Below are positions 13,202 to 25,646 of a DNA stretch of 64,000 nt, piece by piece (position 1 is the first letter of the stretch; each line of letters begins with the position of its first letter). The translations under genes and the position numbers were made by a program. This DNA is from Pogostemon cablin (taxonomy: Eukaryota > Streptophyta > Magnoliopsida > Lamiales > Lamiaceae): positions 16,131,835 through 16,195,834 of the forward strand of contig CM042955.1 in assembly GCA_023678885.1 (NCBI GenBank). Direction: 5' to 3'. The notes below the pieces were generated by a model, which worked only from the letters and a program-made list of their open reading frames with translations, was not told where the DNA came from and made no database searches.

Positions 13202-13495
13202 CTCCATCCGTCCCACATATTTTTACCAACTTTTAATTTTGGGTTGTCCCACGTATTTTTACTCATTCCATTAATGGTTAAAATACATAATATTTTATTA
13301 TATACTTTTTACAATCCAAACAACTTTAATAACTTTTTTACACTTTAATCATCATTTCCAACAACTTTATTTATATTTTCTTTTTTAATTACTAATTTAT
13401 TCCTACTTTTTCTAACATTATTATATATTGAAAAAATAACACGTTTTAATTTCCGTGCCCGTACAAATTGATGAAAATAATTGGGACGGAGGGAG
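13202..13495. mobile_element. Stowaway MITE
   Basis: Ends CTCCATCCGTCCC and the reverse complement of CTCCCTCCGTCCC, with TA on both sides (13200-13201 and 13496-13497). 294 bp, non-coding, with AT-rich interior. Confidence 0.88.
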
Positions 13496-13619
13496 TATAA
13501 TAAAATGACGTATTCCTACTTCCTAGTCCCTAGGTATTCGATTATCCAAAATAAATCTTTTGTTAATAAAATTAATTTATGTAAATTTAAACATAAATTA
13601 ATTTTATTTTTTTTAAATA

Positions 13620-13844
13620 CTCCCTCCGTCCGCTTGAAGGAGGGTCTTTCTTCCATTTTAGTCGTCCGCTTCAAAGAGGGTCATTTCATTTTTTATACAC
13701 ATGGGATCATACACACCCACTAATAAAACTAAAATATGGTGTTAACACCCCACTAATACAACTACCCAATACACATTAAATAATAATATTTCTTAATCAA
13801 CGTGCACAAAAGTAAAATACTCTCTTTCGGGCGGACGGAGGGAG
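13620..13844. mobile_element. Stowaway MITE, CCGTCCGC subfamily
   Basis: Ends CTCCCTCCGTCCGC and the reverse complement of CTCCCTCCGTCCGCC, flanked by TA. 225 bp. It is closely similar inside to the element at 39616-39842: both share the GGGTC(A/C)(T/C)TT...ACACA(T/C)...CACCCACTAATA body, so the two belong to one subfamily. Confidence 0.9.
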
Positions 13845-14584
13845 TATATAGTATTATTTATATCGTATAATTATGATTTGTGGAATATTTTTATATATCT
13901 ATTTAAAATTAAATTATTATTTATATGATTATTAATACATTATTATTAGTTTAAATATTAAAAAAAATACAAATTCATATGAGAGTAAATGAAAATTAAA
14001 AGGGATTTAAAAGTACATGTGTGGATATTTTATAAATGCATTTAGATCATGATTTTAGCTCCAACGACTGGTTTATGAGACAATTTTCTTCTTCTGAGAC
14101 TTGGTCCTACGGACTGTTGAAGAGATAATTGAGCGAAATCTTGAAGACTAGCAAAATTTTAGGACAAAGTTTGATTCACTGTATTTTCCACAAATTATTG
14201 TATTTGTTCTTAAGATGTAGCTACATTGAAATCTTTTAATAGCCATTTCTTCTCAACGATGTATCTAGATTTATTTGTCTCCCTCATGTTCTAGTCCAAG
14301 TTTTTTCTTTAAAATTACTCATCTGTCCCGATTAAATGGTATGCATTTGCATTTTGTTTAAGTTTAATGATTAATGAGTAAGTTTTTATTTTACTTTTAT
14401 CTTTTCAAGCTCTAATTTTATTTGAATTGATGTCAAATTATCTTACACTAAAATTTTTTATATACTCAAAAAAAAATTTCATTGTCGTAAACATTTAGAT
14501 TTTAGCATCTTGGCTAGCTATTGTTTGTTTCAAATATAACGTTATCTGTAGTATTTTATTTGGGCCATGTTCGTTTTGGATTTA
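13845..14584. other. Intergenic, no gene seen
   Basis: AT-rich sequence between two Stowaway elements. No coding frame or RNA gene recognised. Confidence 0.55.
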
Positions 14585-14847
14585 CTCCCTCCATCCCAAA
14601 ATTGATTTCACTGTTACTGTAGATACGGAGTTTAAGAAATATTGATTTTTTAGGGGTATTGTGGTATTTTTAAGTAATAAATAAATTATAAAGTATGTTA
14701 TGTGTGTTAAGTGGGTGTGGTAAAGTTGTAATTAAGATGAATTTTTGGGGATGGGGATTGATGTGATATTTCCTTTTTTGGAATGTGCAATCTATTTTGG
14801 GACGGATAAATGTGAAAAGTGTGCAATTAATTTTGGGACGGAGGGAG
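14585..14847. mobile_element. Stowaway MITE
   Basis: Ends CTCCCTCCATCCCAAAATTG and, reverse complemented, CTCCCTCCGTCCCAAAATTA, with TA on both sides. 263 bp. The interior resembles the element at 19279-19531 (shared GATAACTTT-like, GTAATATATAAAT-like and GGGATGTGCAA stretches). Confidence 0.9.
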
Positions 14848-15383
14848 TACGTTATATTTAAAAATAATTGAATAGTAATATAAGTTTGTTTTAATTTTTT
14901 GATAGAGTATATTTTAATTATTTTAAAAGATTAATGTATAAGATATGTGGTGATTTATGTAAAAAAGTATATGTAAATAAATAAATAGAATGTATAAAAT
15001 TTGTTGAGTTAAATTAATAGAATTTGTAAGAGATAATTTTGAAAACTTTGTAGGATTTTGTAAAATAAAAACTTGATTTTCAAAACTCAATTTTTAAAAC
15101 TTGAAACAAATATAGCATTTTCGTTTTTGTGTAATTAAAGAAAATGTAATTATTTATCAACTTAGTTGCACCATAAGCAGTTCAAGATGTAACTTTATTT
15201 CAAGCCCTTCATAATTTTATGACATTTATTTTCTTACAACAACTGTATATGTTCCCTCGCATTAGTAGTTAGTTTTCAAGGCATTCAAGGGCCAAATAAT
15301 TACAACAAAATTTCTATTTAAACCTTGTTTTAGTAAGTAAATATTTGAAAATAAATAAACATGGATGCAGAACCTAATTTTAC
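14848..15383. other. HINT4 3' flank
   Basis: AT-rich sequence leading to the stop codon of the HINT4-like gene on the minus strand; its part nearest 15383 is presumably 3' UTR. No other feature seen. Confidence 0.5.
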
Positions 15384-18322
15384 TTAGAGGGGGGATAATG
15401 GCTTTATCATCTCCAGCAACTTCTCTGCTTCAATGAAACCAAACGGCCCAAAAGATAAGTATTTTACAGCTTTCCACCTGTTACAGAAACCATGATATTT
15501 TCCTCAAAGGAGCACATCATTTGGGACATGTAATAAATTATTAATATATTTAAATTATTTTGAGTATATATTATATTATTAATATATTTAAATTATTTTT
15601 ATTTTATTATGTATCACATTTATTCATATATATTTTTTAAAATTTAAAATAAGCTCTAATAAAAATAAATAAAAATATAATACACTTCTAAATTAAAATA
15701 TAGGAGTATAAAAATATAATAATAAAAAATTTGTTATTTAATATATAATTATAAATAAATTAAAAGGAACATAAGTGTCAAAGTAGAATGTTTGAAATTA
15801 AAAAATTTAATTATTTTGAAATATTTTTATATTAATTTTATTATTTTGATTAAAATTAATATTATTTTTCGGTATGGTTTCGGTAAATCGGTATTTTTCG
15901 GTATGTTGAATTTTCGGTATGAAACGGTGTGTCAACATTTCGGTATTAATTGGTATTTATCGAAAAATCGGTATGATGTAATTTCGGTACGGTATCAGTA
16001 TCCGATTTAATTTATCGAAATTTCGGTATACCGAAATCGGTATCGGTAAGAATTTTTCCATACCGAAATTTTCAACACGGTATCGGTATTTTCGGTATAC
16101 CGATATTACCCACCCTAGACTAATAATCAATCAGAGTATACGTCGAGAGATCTCACCTCGGAATAAATGACCTCGGAATAAATGGGAGTGCAAAGCAATG
16201 AAGATGTAGGTGATTCACACTGTTAAATGGAGGCTGGTGGAACCCAAATCTGATAAACGGAAACTATGTCAATTCATACCGATTTTATATTAAGGTTAAG
16301 ATTTAAATTACAATTCAACAGACAATTGATTGTTTAGATAAAGGAACTAGCTATGGGTGACATAGCAAAAAGAGCACTCATAAGGCAGTTATGCAGCCTA
16401 TAATCCTGATACCTTGCCACACCACTTAAGTGTTGGATTTTCTCCAATTCCGATACTGCCAGGAGTGATTTTCAATATATGTGAAAAGTTCAACCACAGC
16501 AGAATTTATGCTGAGAACACTAACAATATCTAGAAACACTATTTACAAAGTTGAGTCAATTCAAGCATAATTTCGTTGATTACAGGTTCTGGAAGAGTTC
16601 AAATAAGCAATTTACCTACGCTCATTCTATATTTATCCTCCTGTAAATATTAGATGGTAAATTGGGATCAATCAGTCAATAATGAAACAATTATCAAAGA
16701 ATTAATTGGACGTATAACAGGTGGCCTAAATTTACTCCTTATAATAGATACTCCTTATTTAGCTAGTTGAATAGGTGGAATATTAATTAGTAGGAGTGAA
16801 GTATTTCTTGCTTCAACTGATGCAGTCATGCAACATTCTGCTTAATGCTTTAAACATGGAGTGAGTCTCTAGTGCACCCAGTTGCACGAATCTTAATCCG
16901 TTCAACTGATTTGACTCATTCTATTTTGAAAGAAAAGACAATAAGACCCTAAAGAAAAAATATTAAACTCCATGGAAAAAGCTTAGGGTAAAACAGAATT
17001 ATAGCACCTGTGTCTAAACAAGTTGTCACCATAATCCATTTTACTTTATGCACAAGATAGGATGGAAGAATATCTATAAAAAATTGTTGTTGTCAAATGA
17101 TAGAAGATCAGATCTGTGTAATATCATACCTATAATGCTTGGCATGAGGTGCCTCCCGTTGTAATAAACTTTGACCAACAGTCAACATGTGGCTGACTAC
17201 AAAGAGAAGAATATGGGATCAAATATATGATATTAAGGTTCCAGAAAATTAGTAAGATTCCAAACATGAAGGCTGAAGCAATAATATAATGTTGTCACCT
17301 AATGAAAAGTCCTCGGTTCTCCTTTGAAGGTCATTCACTGTCGGTACGTGCTCAACTGGAATCACCAAGTAATGCCTAATTTACAATTCAAGCAGAATGC
17401 ATAGCAGAGCTTTTTACAGTTAGATTACATTAACATATTGAAGTCATACACCTAGGCAAACCAGCTCTCCTCTGGGTTTTGACTTGGGTACTTTCAGCAT
17501 CCATTTGTAATTTACAAGATAAGTTTAAAAAGTCCTGCACATATGATGCTGTGTACATCTCATGTAAAATAAGGAGTAAATAAATTCAATGGCCCTGGAA
17601 AAACTAAGTCCATTTTGGTGGATATACTTTAACTTGAGTAAGTTTCATGTTCACTAAATCCACAAGTGCACATAGACCTTAGAACTACAAATAGACTCCT
17701 GGGTGCCAAAAGTTCGGGTAGTTTATATGTCATTAATTTGTTTAGGATTATGAAAAGATATTGCATTCAGTTACTTTCTATGTTCAAGGAAAAGTTACTT
17801 ACTGCAAATTTGCTCGTAGCTGGGAGATATATCTACATTTTCGCACAATTTCTTTACTAAATATATCATAATATAAACATACAGAAACATTACTCAGGAA
17901 ATCTTAATGGAATACTTAAATAAAACTTTTAGCGGAGATAATTGCGAAATAGGTCCAACTAGCACCAATTTCTCTTTAACTACAAGCAATTGAAACTCGG
18001 TGATTAACATAAAAAAAATGGTTCATAATTTTGATCATAAGTGACAAAGAGCGGCAATTAATCAAACATGTACTTCCCATTATTCTGTGAAACGAGAAGC
18101 TAAGGAATAGTGAAAACCTGAATGCCGATGGATTGATATCCTGAAAGGCAACGATCTTATCATCCTGCTTCAATCAATAGAAAATAGTAATAAATTTAGT
18201 AATTACATAGTTAGAAATGCATCAACAGGGCGAAAGTAGGGGACCTTGTGGAGTAGTGGAGTCAAGGTTGATGAGCGGGCGATTTGGCAGAAGATACAGG
18301 ACGATGATAACGCTGCATCCAT
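15384..18322 (-). CDS. HINT4: HIT-family protein, HINT4-like (adenylylsulfatase / APS phosphorylase)
   Basis: Histidine-triad protein of the plant HINT4 branch, whose Arabidopsis member is reported to act on adenosine 5'-phosphosulfate as adenylylsulfatase and phosphorylase, linking sulfate activation to nucleotide metabolism. Six exons on the minus strand: 18322-18245, 18164-18118, 17375-17299, 17196-17130, 16249-16157, 15477-15384. Together they give 151 residues, or 146 with the alternative exon 5 donor at 16172; 146 is the Arabidopsis HINT4 length as I recall it. Visible motifs: CIFCQIA (9-15), KIVAFQDINPSA, HYLVIPVEHVPTVNDLQ, FGFHQPPFNSVNHLHLHC with the catalytic histidine triad H103, H105, H107, and the C-terminal WKAVKYLSFGPFGFIEAEKL. 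The start is the first ATG before CIFC. The family call is firm. The substrate is inferred from the Arabidopsis protein, not shown by sequence. Confidence 0.93.
15867..16117. mobile_element. One-ended MITE remnant of TTTCGGTAT repeats inside HINT4 intron 5
   Basis: The last intron of HINT4 (16156-15478) contains about 250 bp built of many TTTCGGTAT / ATACCGAAA units, finishing in ACCCACCCTA. Such repeats occur in nonautonomous DNA transposons whose ends read TAGGGTGGGT. The opposite end was not found, so the element is truncated or its other end has decayed. Classification is uncertain. Confidence 0.55.
16156..16185 (-). promoter_or_regulatory. Tandem 15-bp duplication creating two splice donors in HINT4 exon 5
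   Basis: Two adjacent copies of CCTCGGAATAAATG(A/G) at 16156-16170 and 16171-16185. On the minus strand each supplies CCGAG|GT: one as GAG|GTGAGA (exon end 16157) and one as GAG|GTCATT (exon end 16172). Both keep the reading frame into exon 6. Use of the outer donor adds five residues (SFIPR). Confidence 0.8.
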
Positions 18323-18445
18323 TGCCACACTCTACGAATCTGCTTCCGACCATTCCTTTCTCTCTCTCCCCTGAAGCAGAAATGGCTTTGAATTGAATGA
18401 AATCGATCCACCCCCACCCCCATCCTTTTTCTTTGACGAGCTTCC

Positions 18446-18541
18446 TTTGGGCCACCGAATTATGGGCCTAATGGCCCAATTACTTACCTTGATTTTGGGC
18501 CACCGAATTTATGGCCTACTGGCCCAACTATCTCACCTTGG
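18446..18541. promoter_or_regulatory. Duplicated promoter module with site II (TGGGCC) motifs
   Basis: Two tandem copies of a 48-bp unit upstream of HINT4 (18446-18493 and 18494-18541). Each starts TTTGGGCCACCGAAT and contains a further GGCCCA or GGCCTA core. TGGGCC/GGCCCA are site II elements, known targets of TCP transcription factors in plant housekeeping and cell-cycle promoters. The module ends about 125 bp before the HINT4 start codon. Confidence 0.7.
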
Positions 18542-18819
18542 AAAGTGGATCTCCTCCTCTAAGACACGACTTCTTATGTCCCCTGACTATTGAGCAACTC
18601 GATCACTTTCAATACAGTATAGACTTATTTTTTAATTTAAAATTTAATATTAATATTTCTTATTTAAAATGAATTTTATCGATAGCAACACGTATTCAAT
18701 TTTTGTTTTTAATGTCATCATGAATGGGGAACGAGCAATTTAAAACTAGTGGATCAATTTATTGCGTCCTAGCTGCATCATTAAATATTTTAATGTAGAA
18801 TTTAAAACTTTTCTTAGAG

Positions 18820-19870
18820 ATTAGGAGCAAGTCTTGTGATAATATGATGATGTATATTGAATAGATTTCTTGTGATGATAAAGAGTGATACATTTATTAT
18901 AAAAAAAAATATTTATTAAGAAAAATCTATATCCATTCATTAAGTTACTTCAAAACAATTAGTAAACTGGATAAATAATAATATTTTTAATTAATGTAAT
19001 ACTTAATAAATAAATAAAAATTATACATACCTTACAAAAATCATTGGATCCGAAGAATGGTTCGCATTTCTTCTAAATAAATAAATAAATAAATAAAGGT
19101 GAATTATTCTTTAAGATGGAGGGAAGGTACGAGCAAGTCTCTTGAAATGATGGAAAAAGACTCAAAATGTAATATTGTGGGTATTTCTTATACCCACTTT
19201 AATAACTTTAATAAAAATCTTTTTTTTTTTTAAAAGTCTCTTGAAATGATAGAGTCATACAGTTTTTAATAAAAAGTACTCCCTCCGTCTCTAAAAAGTT
19301 TGCACACCTCTTTTCGGCACGAAGATTAAGAAAGTGATAACTTTTAGGGGTATAATGGTATTTTTATGTAATATATAAATGATAAAGTATGGTAGGTAGA
19401 GATGGTTTTTTGTAATTAAAGTGTATGGGGAAGGGTGATTGTTTTTTATTTTTTGCTTTTTTTGGGATGTGCAAACTTTTGTGGGACAGCCCAAAATGGA
19501 AAGTGTGCCAACTTTTTAGAGACGGAGGGAGTAGTATTTATCAAAGAAAAACTTATATTCATTAAATAAATTATTTCAAAATAATATGTAAAATGGTTAA
19601 AAAATTACTCCATATTTTTAATAACTAAATTATACATATTTCACAAAATCAATGTGTTCCGAAGAATGGTTCATATTTTCTCTGTACAAAGAAAATGTGA
19701 ATCATTCTCTGAAACAGAGAGTATTAAAATATGAAATGTAGTGATCAATGTGTTTCGAAGAATGGTTCACTTTTTCTTTATAAAAAAAAGAGTGTAAACC
19801 ATTCTATGAAACAAGGTATTAAAATATGGAAGATAGTGAGCAAGTCTTGTAGTATTGTGATACATTGATT
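18820..19870. repeat. Duplicated block with three related hairpins
   Basis: Hairpin-forming units lie near 19051-19113, 19661-19712 and 19756-19810. Each has a left arm GAAGAATGGTTC(A/G) and a complementary right arm (T)GAATNATTCT or AACCATTCT, closed by a loop of A/T-rich sequence. The flanks are also repeated: TTAA(G/A)TTA(C/T)TTCAAAA before the first and second, and GAGCAAGTCTTGT at 18827 and 19829. The Stowaway at 19279-19531 lies between copies. No coding content. Confidence 0.65.
19279..19531. mobile_element. Stowaway MITE
   Basis: Ends CTCCCTCCGTCTCTAAAAAG and, reverse complemented, CTCCCTCCGTCTCTAAAAAG, with TA on both sides. The terminal repeats match perfectly over at least 20 bases, so this copy is one of the better preserved. 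253 bp. Confidence 0.92.
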
Positions 19871-20099
19871 CAAATGAATACCGTAAAAAGAGGTTAAGAG
19901 AAAATTCTCTGTTTTTATCATTCAATTTCAACCCCTCTAATACAATAATATAATAACCACCTACTATTTATAGGTGATAAATAAATCTATTACATTAATG
20001 ATAAACTTATATAAAGTAAATAAATCAAAATATTAATATTAATTATTCTAAATATGAAAGGAAGCAAATCAAAACATTATTAAAATAATTATATTCTAA

Positions 20100-20670
20100 A
20101 TATATCTCCACCATTCTCCTCTGCTTGGAGAGTGTTCGCCCTCGAATCGTGTTGAATCGTATCACAAACAAAATAAGTTCGAAGGCAAGCTGGAACATCC
20201 TTGATTCATGTAACCCTAATCCCTTCAACCAAAAACCTTCATATTCAATATTATCTCTAATTATGAGATCCAGGAAATGCGAATCTTTTGGATCAAACGA
20301 ATTTTTGGGATTGAGCGCATCATCAACAGAAAAATGTCAAATGTCTCTTTGTCAAAAATTAAATCACCACAAGCAACGTGAAAAATTACATCGACTTCCT
20401 CATCATAAATAAGTGGACTATCATAACCACCATAAAGATCTTCTTCATCAAATATCGGTGAGCCATCATAGCCACCGTAGAAAACTCCAACATCTTCCTC
20501 ATCAAAGATCGGTGGGCCACCATCAACAAATTCGACTTCTTTATCGAAAATTAGTGGTCCATCGTATATCGGATCGGACACCAACAAATCGTTTTGTTGG
20601 TAGATCTGCGTAGTATCACAAAACCTTACTTTATAGAGAGGGAGAGATAGTTTATGATCGAAGACCACGA
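20100..20670 (-). pseudogene. Ty3/gypsy-like retroelement remnant with repeated PIFDEED motif
   Basis: An open frame at 20668-20261 encodes an acidic repeat: IFDKE, PPIFDEEDVG, GGYDGSPIFDEEDL, GGYDSPLIYDEEV. Downstream on the same strand, near 20148-20104, one frame reads DSRANTLQAEENGGD, which resembles the DLRTNPFQEGG(D)D tail that closes many plant Ty3/gypsy polyproteins. Acidic (P)IFDE-type runs also occur in such polyproteins. The frames are disrupted between the two parts and no reverse transcriptase or integrase is present. I read this as the 3' remnant of a gypsy element, from motif memory only. A host gene fragment is not excluded. Confidence 0.5.
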
Positions 20671-20804
20671 ACTTTAGGAATGGGGTCAGTGCAAAGCAGA
20701 AGATGAATTCATTTATGGAATGTCACGGTAAAATTGTGAAAGCATTTTAACAATTATGCCATGCATGAAATATCATGAAGAGGGCTCCTAATGATATCAA
20801 CATG

Positions 20805-21393
20805 CAGTGGCGGATACAGGGGGTACGGCTAAACCCCCAAAACCCCCCAACCCCCCTACCCCCACCTCTAAATATTTGTATATTTATTAATTTGTACCCC
20901 CAAATTATTTAATTAATACAAATTTATGCACAATTCATTACTATTTTAATAAATTTACACTATAAATTCATGATAATAATGTCTTACATTACTTTTTACA
21001 AATAATTAGACGGTGTCACCAATATTTATAATTTTAGAGTGTTATTTATTTATTATACGATTTTGAATATCAAATATTCCCTCCATCTCTCTAATTATTT
21101 CATACTTTTCTTTTGGTTTGCCTCAACTCAAATGTACATTTCTAAAAATGTACGAAATGCATCTCAATAATATTCATTTTTTACACATATCTCAATAATT
21201 TTGTACAATATTTTCATTAAATTATTTAAAATATACTCATTTTTTACACACATCTAAGTAACTTTAAACATAAAAATTAATTTTTCTTAATCTTTGCATA
21301 CAAAAAATACGTGTTACTTATGTGGACGAAGGGAGTAATATTTTTATAATTACATATCGTACCCCCGAAAAAAAATTCCTGGATCCGCCACTG
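20805..21393. mobile_element. hAT-type MITE (CAGTGGCGGAT ends)
   Basis: 589 bp. The terminal inverted repeats begin CAGTGGCGGATACAGG and, reverse complemented, CAGTGGCGGATCCAGG, with GGGGGTACG just inside both ends. A perfect 8-bp target duplication TCAACATG (20797-20804 and 21394-21401) identifies the hAT superfamily. It carries a nested Stowaway-like element (21077-21335). Non-coding. Confidence 0.93.
21077..21335. mobile_element. Stowaway-like MITE nested in the hAT MITE
   Basis: Ends TTCCCTCCATCTCTCTAATT and the reverse complement of CTCCCTTCGTCCAC, flanked by TA on both sides. The terminal match is weaker than in the other Stowaways of the window, so it is probably older. 259 bp. Confidence 0.7.
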
Positions 21394-21401
21394 TCAACAT
21401 G

Positions 21402-22287
21402 CAATTCCAAATGTAATTATAATGAACAATATCAACAAAACAATACTCTTGGTTCACTAAAGTAATAAGTGAGCTGATAAAATTTGTAAATGATATTCAT
21501 ATAAACAGCATCTCAAGATTGTATTTCACCATATCCCTTATTTTTACTAAGGGGTTAGATGAAATTTAAGCCTACGTAAATGCAATTAGTATGTACTCTC
21601 TAATTTGTAGCAAAATTTTAAGGCCAATGAATCTTAACTCAAAATGAGCCAAAATTATAAAAATTATTGACTACCCCTTTTCTGAAAACAAATCAAAAAG
21701 CTAAAACTTTCCAGGGGATAAGTCCCCCACTAGCTGGGGTTATAATGTCATCTTTACAATTCCAGCAAAATTCATTTATTCCACAAACAAATGAAATAGT
21801 ACTGAAGATGGACTCTTGCTTCGAACACAACTGAAATTGTCCAAAAAACCCTTCTTCTAGATAATAAAACATTAGAAAAAAGATAGCACTAAATTGAAAA
21901 ACGGATTAGAAATATAATTAATTCTTGATTTCCTTTCCATATCTAATCGACAAAAGAAGGCAGAATATGTTTGTATGAAGGATCTCTATCCAATGGGGGG
22001 AAAAAAGAGAGAGAAAATCAAAACTGTCAAGACCTAGACTTTGCAGTGGTGCAATGTCTAAAGAGGAGCTCATAAAAATCTATTCCTATTCTCTTTACTC
22101 CAACTTTTGACCTAAACAAGAGTTCCAACCCACAGAGGGAAACAGTCATTCATCAGTTATTCCTATGGACCTCCAGTACAGCAAAAACAACCAAGAGTTA
22201 TCTATTCGCTGCCAGCAATGCATGTCAACCAATGAAACAAGATCACAAAAAACACCCCTTGATCAAAATAAGGAATCTCAGCAAAAA
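21402..22287. other. 3' flank of the vasculin-like gene
   Basis: No gene on either strand. The part nearest 22287 is presumably the 3' UTR of the minus-strand gene that ends at 22288. Confidence 0.5.
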
Positions 22288-25200
22288 TTAAGATTCGAGC
22301 TTAGCATCAGGGGAACTCAATCCAGAAGAAATGCCACCACCACCGAGCTGTGAATCTAAGGGCATCAGCTGTACACGCTGCAGGATTCTAAGAGATGGTT
22401 TTGAATTGACGTACTGCAAAAAATACAAGGGAATGCTTATTTACAGTAACTAACATAAGGCATTTAAAAAATGAAATGAGCTCCAAGATTACCTTGTTAG
22501 TTAAATCATTGTAGAAAGCACTGATTTCTTCTTCAGTAAGACCACCCTCATCGTCACCCTCATCATCATTTTCCTCCCAGCCTAAAGAGCGAAGAAAGGC
22601 AGCCTCTTCCTCAGGAATAATTGGGTCATAGCTGGGATGTTTTTTCTCTCCATTGCAGCAGGCATACTTCTGTGCATCGAGAGCATCACCATTGCAGTTC
22701 GAGTTGCCTTTCTCCTCAGACAAATGGTCCGCACCTAATGGAGTTTCCATTTTCTGATGATTTACAGCAGGCACAGCTTCCGTTTCAGTATTTTCATCAG
22801 AAAAGGATGGCGAGGTAGTAGTCCCGGTGTCCAGGGCAGATTGGGAATTAACCATTGCTGAATCTGAAGATACAGGGTTTCCCATAGATTTTTTTCTCAC
22901 CAGGTTGAAAAAGTCATTTCTACTTTGAGCTTGAGACGTAGGTCTTTTCTCCAGCACTGTCAATACAGGCTTACGGTCTGGGATTGCACTGACAAGGGGG
23001 GCCTTGGTTGCTGCAGATAAGGTGACTGATGGAGAAGAAGTAACAGAACTAGCACTTTTTGGACTCAAATTATCCCTTACAACAGGGGTGACACCATTCT
23101 TCTCTCGGACAGGCTTAAGAACATGCAGTTTCCCCACATTAGATGGCTTTGAAGCATCACCCTTAATGGGCCCACCACGAGGAGAGTGATTGAGAGGAAG
23201 TGTAGAATGCTGCTGCTGACCAACTTTGCTCTTCTGTTTATCTGAAGAATTCAACGCCTAATGCAACACCCAAATATAAACGAATAGCATATTAGCAATG
23301 TATTACTAAGTGAGTGGTTCTTAACAAGTAAATCCACAGTGTGGAGACTGCTCACTAGAAGAAACCACAAACCAAACATTATAGGAAATTACCAAAACAA
23401 ATCAGGATGGAGCAAATTGGGTTAACTTACCATTCACTGGCCATCAGCCTTTTTTCTGGGAAGTAAAACAATTATGTCTCTTGCAATTGCTTTCAAGAGG
23501 AATAACAAATTATCCCACTTTTGAAACTACTGTACCCCGTCAAGGTACTAAAATAAGCTCTTGAGGATAATAGTTTTAATTTTCTCACAACTACTACCCA
23601 CCACCATAAGTATAATTTGTAAAAGTGAAGCAAATACGAGATTTTAGTAATTTAAAAATTCAAAGGTTGTTCTAGTAATTATGGCCTGAGCAAATTAGGT
23701 AACATTTCTCCACACTATGTAGTAAGGTCTTACAAGGGACAATCAGCTTTTAAAATATGTTATCCATTCAATAAGGATTAAGCGAAAGCTCAAGTGATAT
23801 CATATCTCTCTGTCAAGTTTTATAACAATGTGTTCAAATCCTGGATTAAAATCCTGGATTAAAATAACTCAAGACAATTTTTAAACTATATACTGCATCA
23901 TCAACCTCCAATAGATCATTTGGTAACATAAATAAACACAGGAGAATTCTCACCTACTTAGCACCATTAAAATTTGTGCTAGAATTTACAACAGAGAAGA
24001 AGTCATTGCCATTGTCACTGATCGCAGTAGGATGAATTCAAGTAAGGCTAATACCAACAAGATCAAAATCTAATCTATTTGTCTGACAGACCAAAGGCAT
24101 GGCAAATTCACAACTCATACAGCACCAACTAAACAAAAAGAAGTGTATAATAAATGTTGATTGAAGTAATTAAAGGGGAAAAAAACCAACACTTATTATT
24201 GAAAAATGAATCAGTGCCCCTTCATATTCAAGATTAGTAAGACAATTGGCCAAGTTCTATTGGAATCATCTTAAGTTCCAAAGAATTTATATTATCATCA
24301 ATAGTTGTTCAGTGACCACATAGTTCATGCAAAATAGCCCCCAAAACTTCCACGATTAAAAAGGCTAAAGAAAGTCAAGCACAATATCATTAACTACCTA
24401 CCTCTTACATTTAGGGGAAATTGTTCACATACCTTTAAAAGAGGCAAGGAGATATCTATATAATCTCAGAGGCATACCATGTATATAATAAGTTATAATT
24501 ATGGAAGACATAGAAATTATGTATTTCTTTCAGCTAGTAAATTTCAATATCAAGACAGCAAAAAAAATTTCCAAGAAAATTAAGTATGGACCTGTAAAAG
24601 TGATCAAAAGACAAAATGAAGCCAGAAAGATGCAGAGTAGTAACAGTTAAGCAACAGGAGAGCGGCTTGCGTAGGAAAAATTAACTCAGAATTCCCAATA
24701 GTCAATAATGCATTTTCTTGACATTTATATAGTTGTATATCTCCCAATATTTAACATTCTACTAAAAATCATGATTGCTAGAAAATTAACCACAGAAGAT
24801 GATGAAGTTACAATTATATTCGGATCACAACCATAAGTAATGACACCAAAAAAATGCATACATGACTGTCACGAGACATTCCAAAATAGAGAGGATGACG
24901 ATGGGCTAAAACAATTAATTTAGCAAGCAAAGGACGATACAACGTGATCATCAAAATCAGTTCTCTAACTTAATACATTCATTACTGGTTCTTATTTCCT
25001 TTTAACCAATGGAATCTGATGTGAGGCTACGTTAAAAACATCATTACCTAAACCTAGAAGATGCAGATATCCATATAAAACTTGAAGAGGAAATCTGAGA
25101 ACAAAGCAAGGAAACAAATAACTTCCACCGAAAAAGTAATAGCTATTAATTACTGCATTAATTTATGATCTGGATATCATGCAAAATCTATCCTGAAGTC

Positions 25201-25601
25201 CTAATTCTTTCATACACACTTTCTTTTTTTTTTCTACCTGGTTAGGCAGCAACAATGATTTAGGCCCTGATCCTCTTAAAGGCAGTTTAGTCCGATGTTT
25301 GTGAGCAGCATGTACCTAATAGTGTTTGATAAGTATTTAAAAAATCTCAAAATAGAATGGTAGGAGATTATAAGTTGATCCCGGAAAGTAGGATAATGTT
25401 TTCTAAACAAAATGTTATTCTAAAACTCTTAGATTCGGTTAATTTAATTACAAAATTGACATTACTAACATCTTAAATGCACCATGACATTGTGAGTACT
25501 AATGCTGGGTCTGAGGTCTCCTTATTTCAGATAATGTTAAGCAGAGATCTGTAGATGATTCAAACCCTAAATGCTACATAATTTCTATTCAAAATTTTAG
25601 C

Positions 25602-25646
<45 letters not shown>
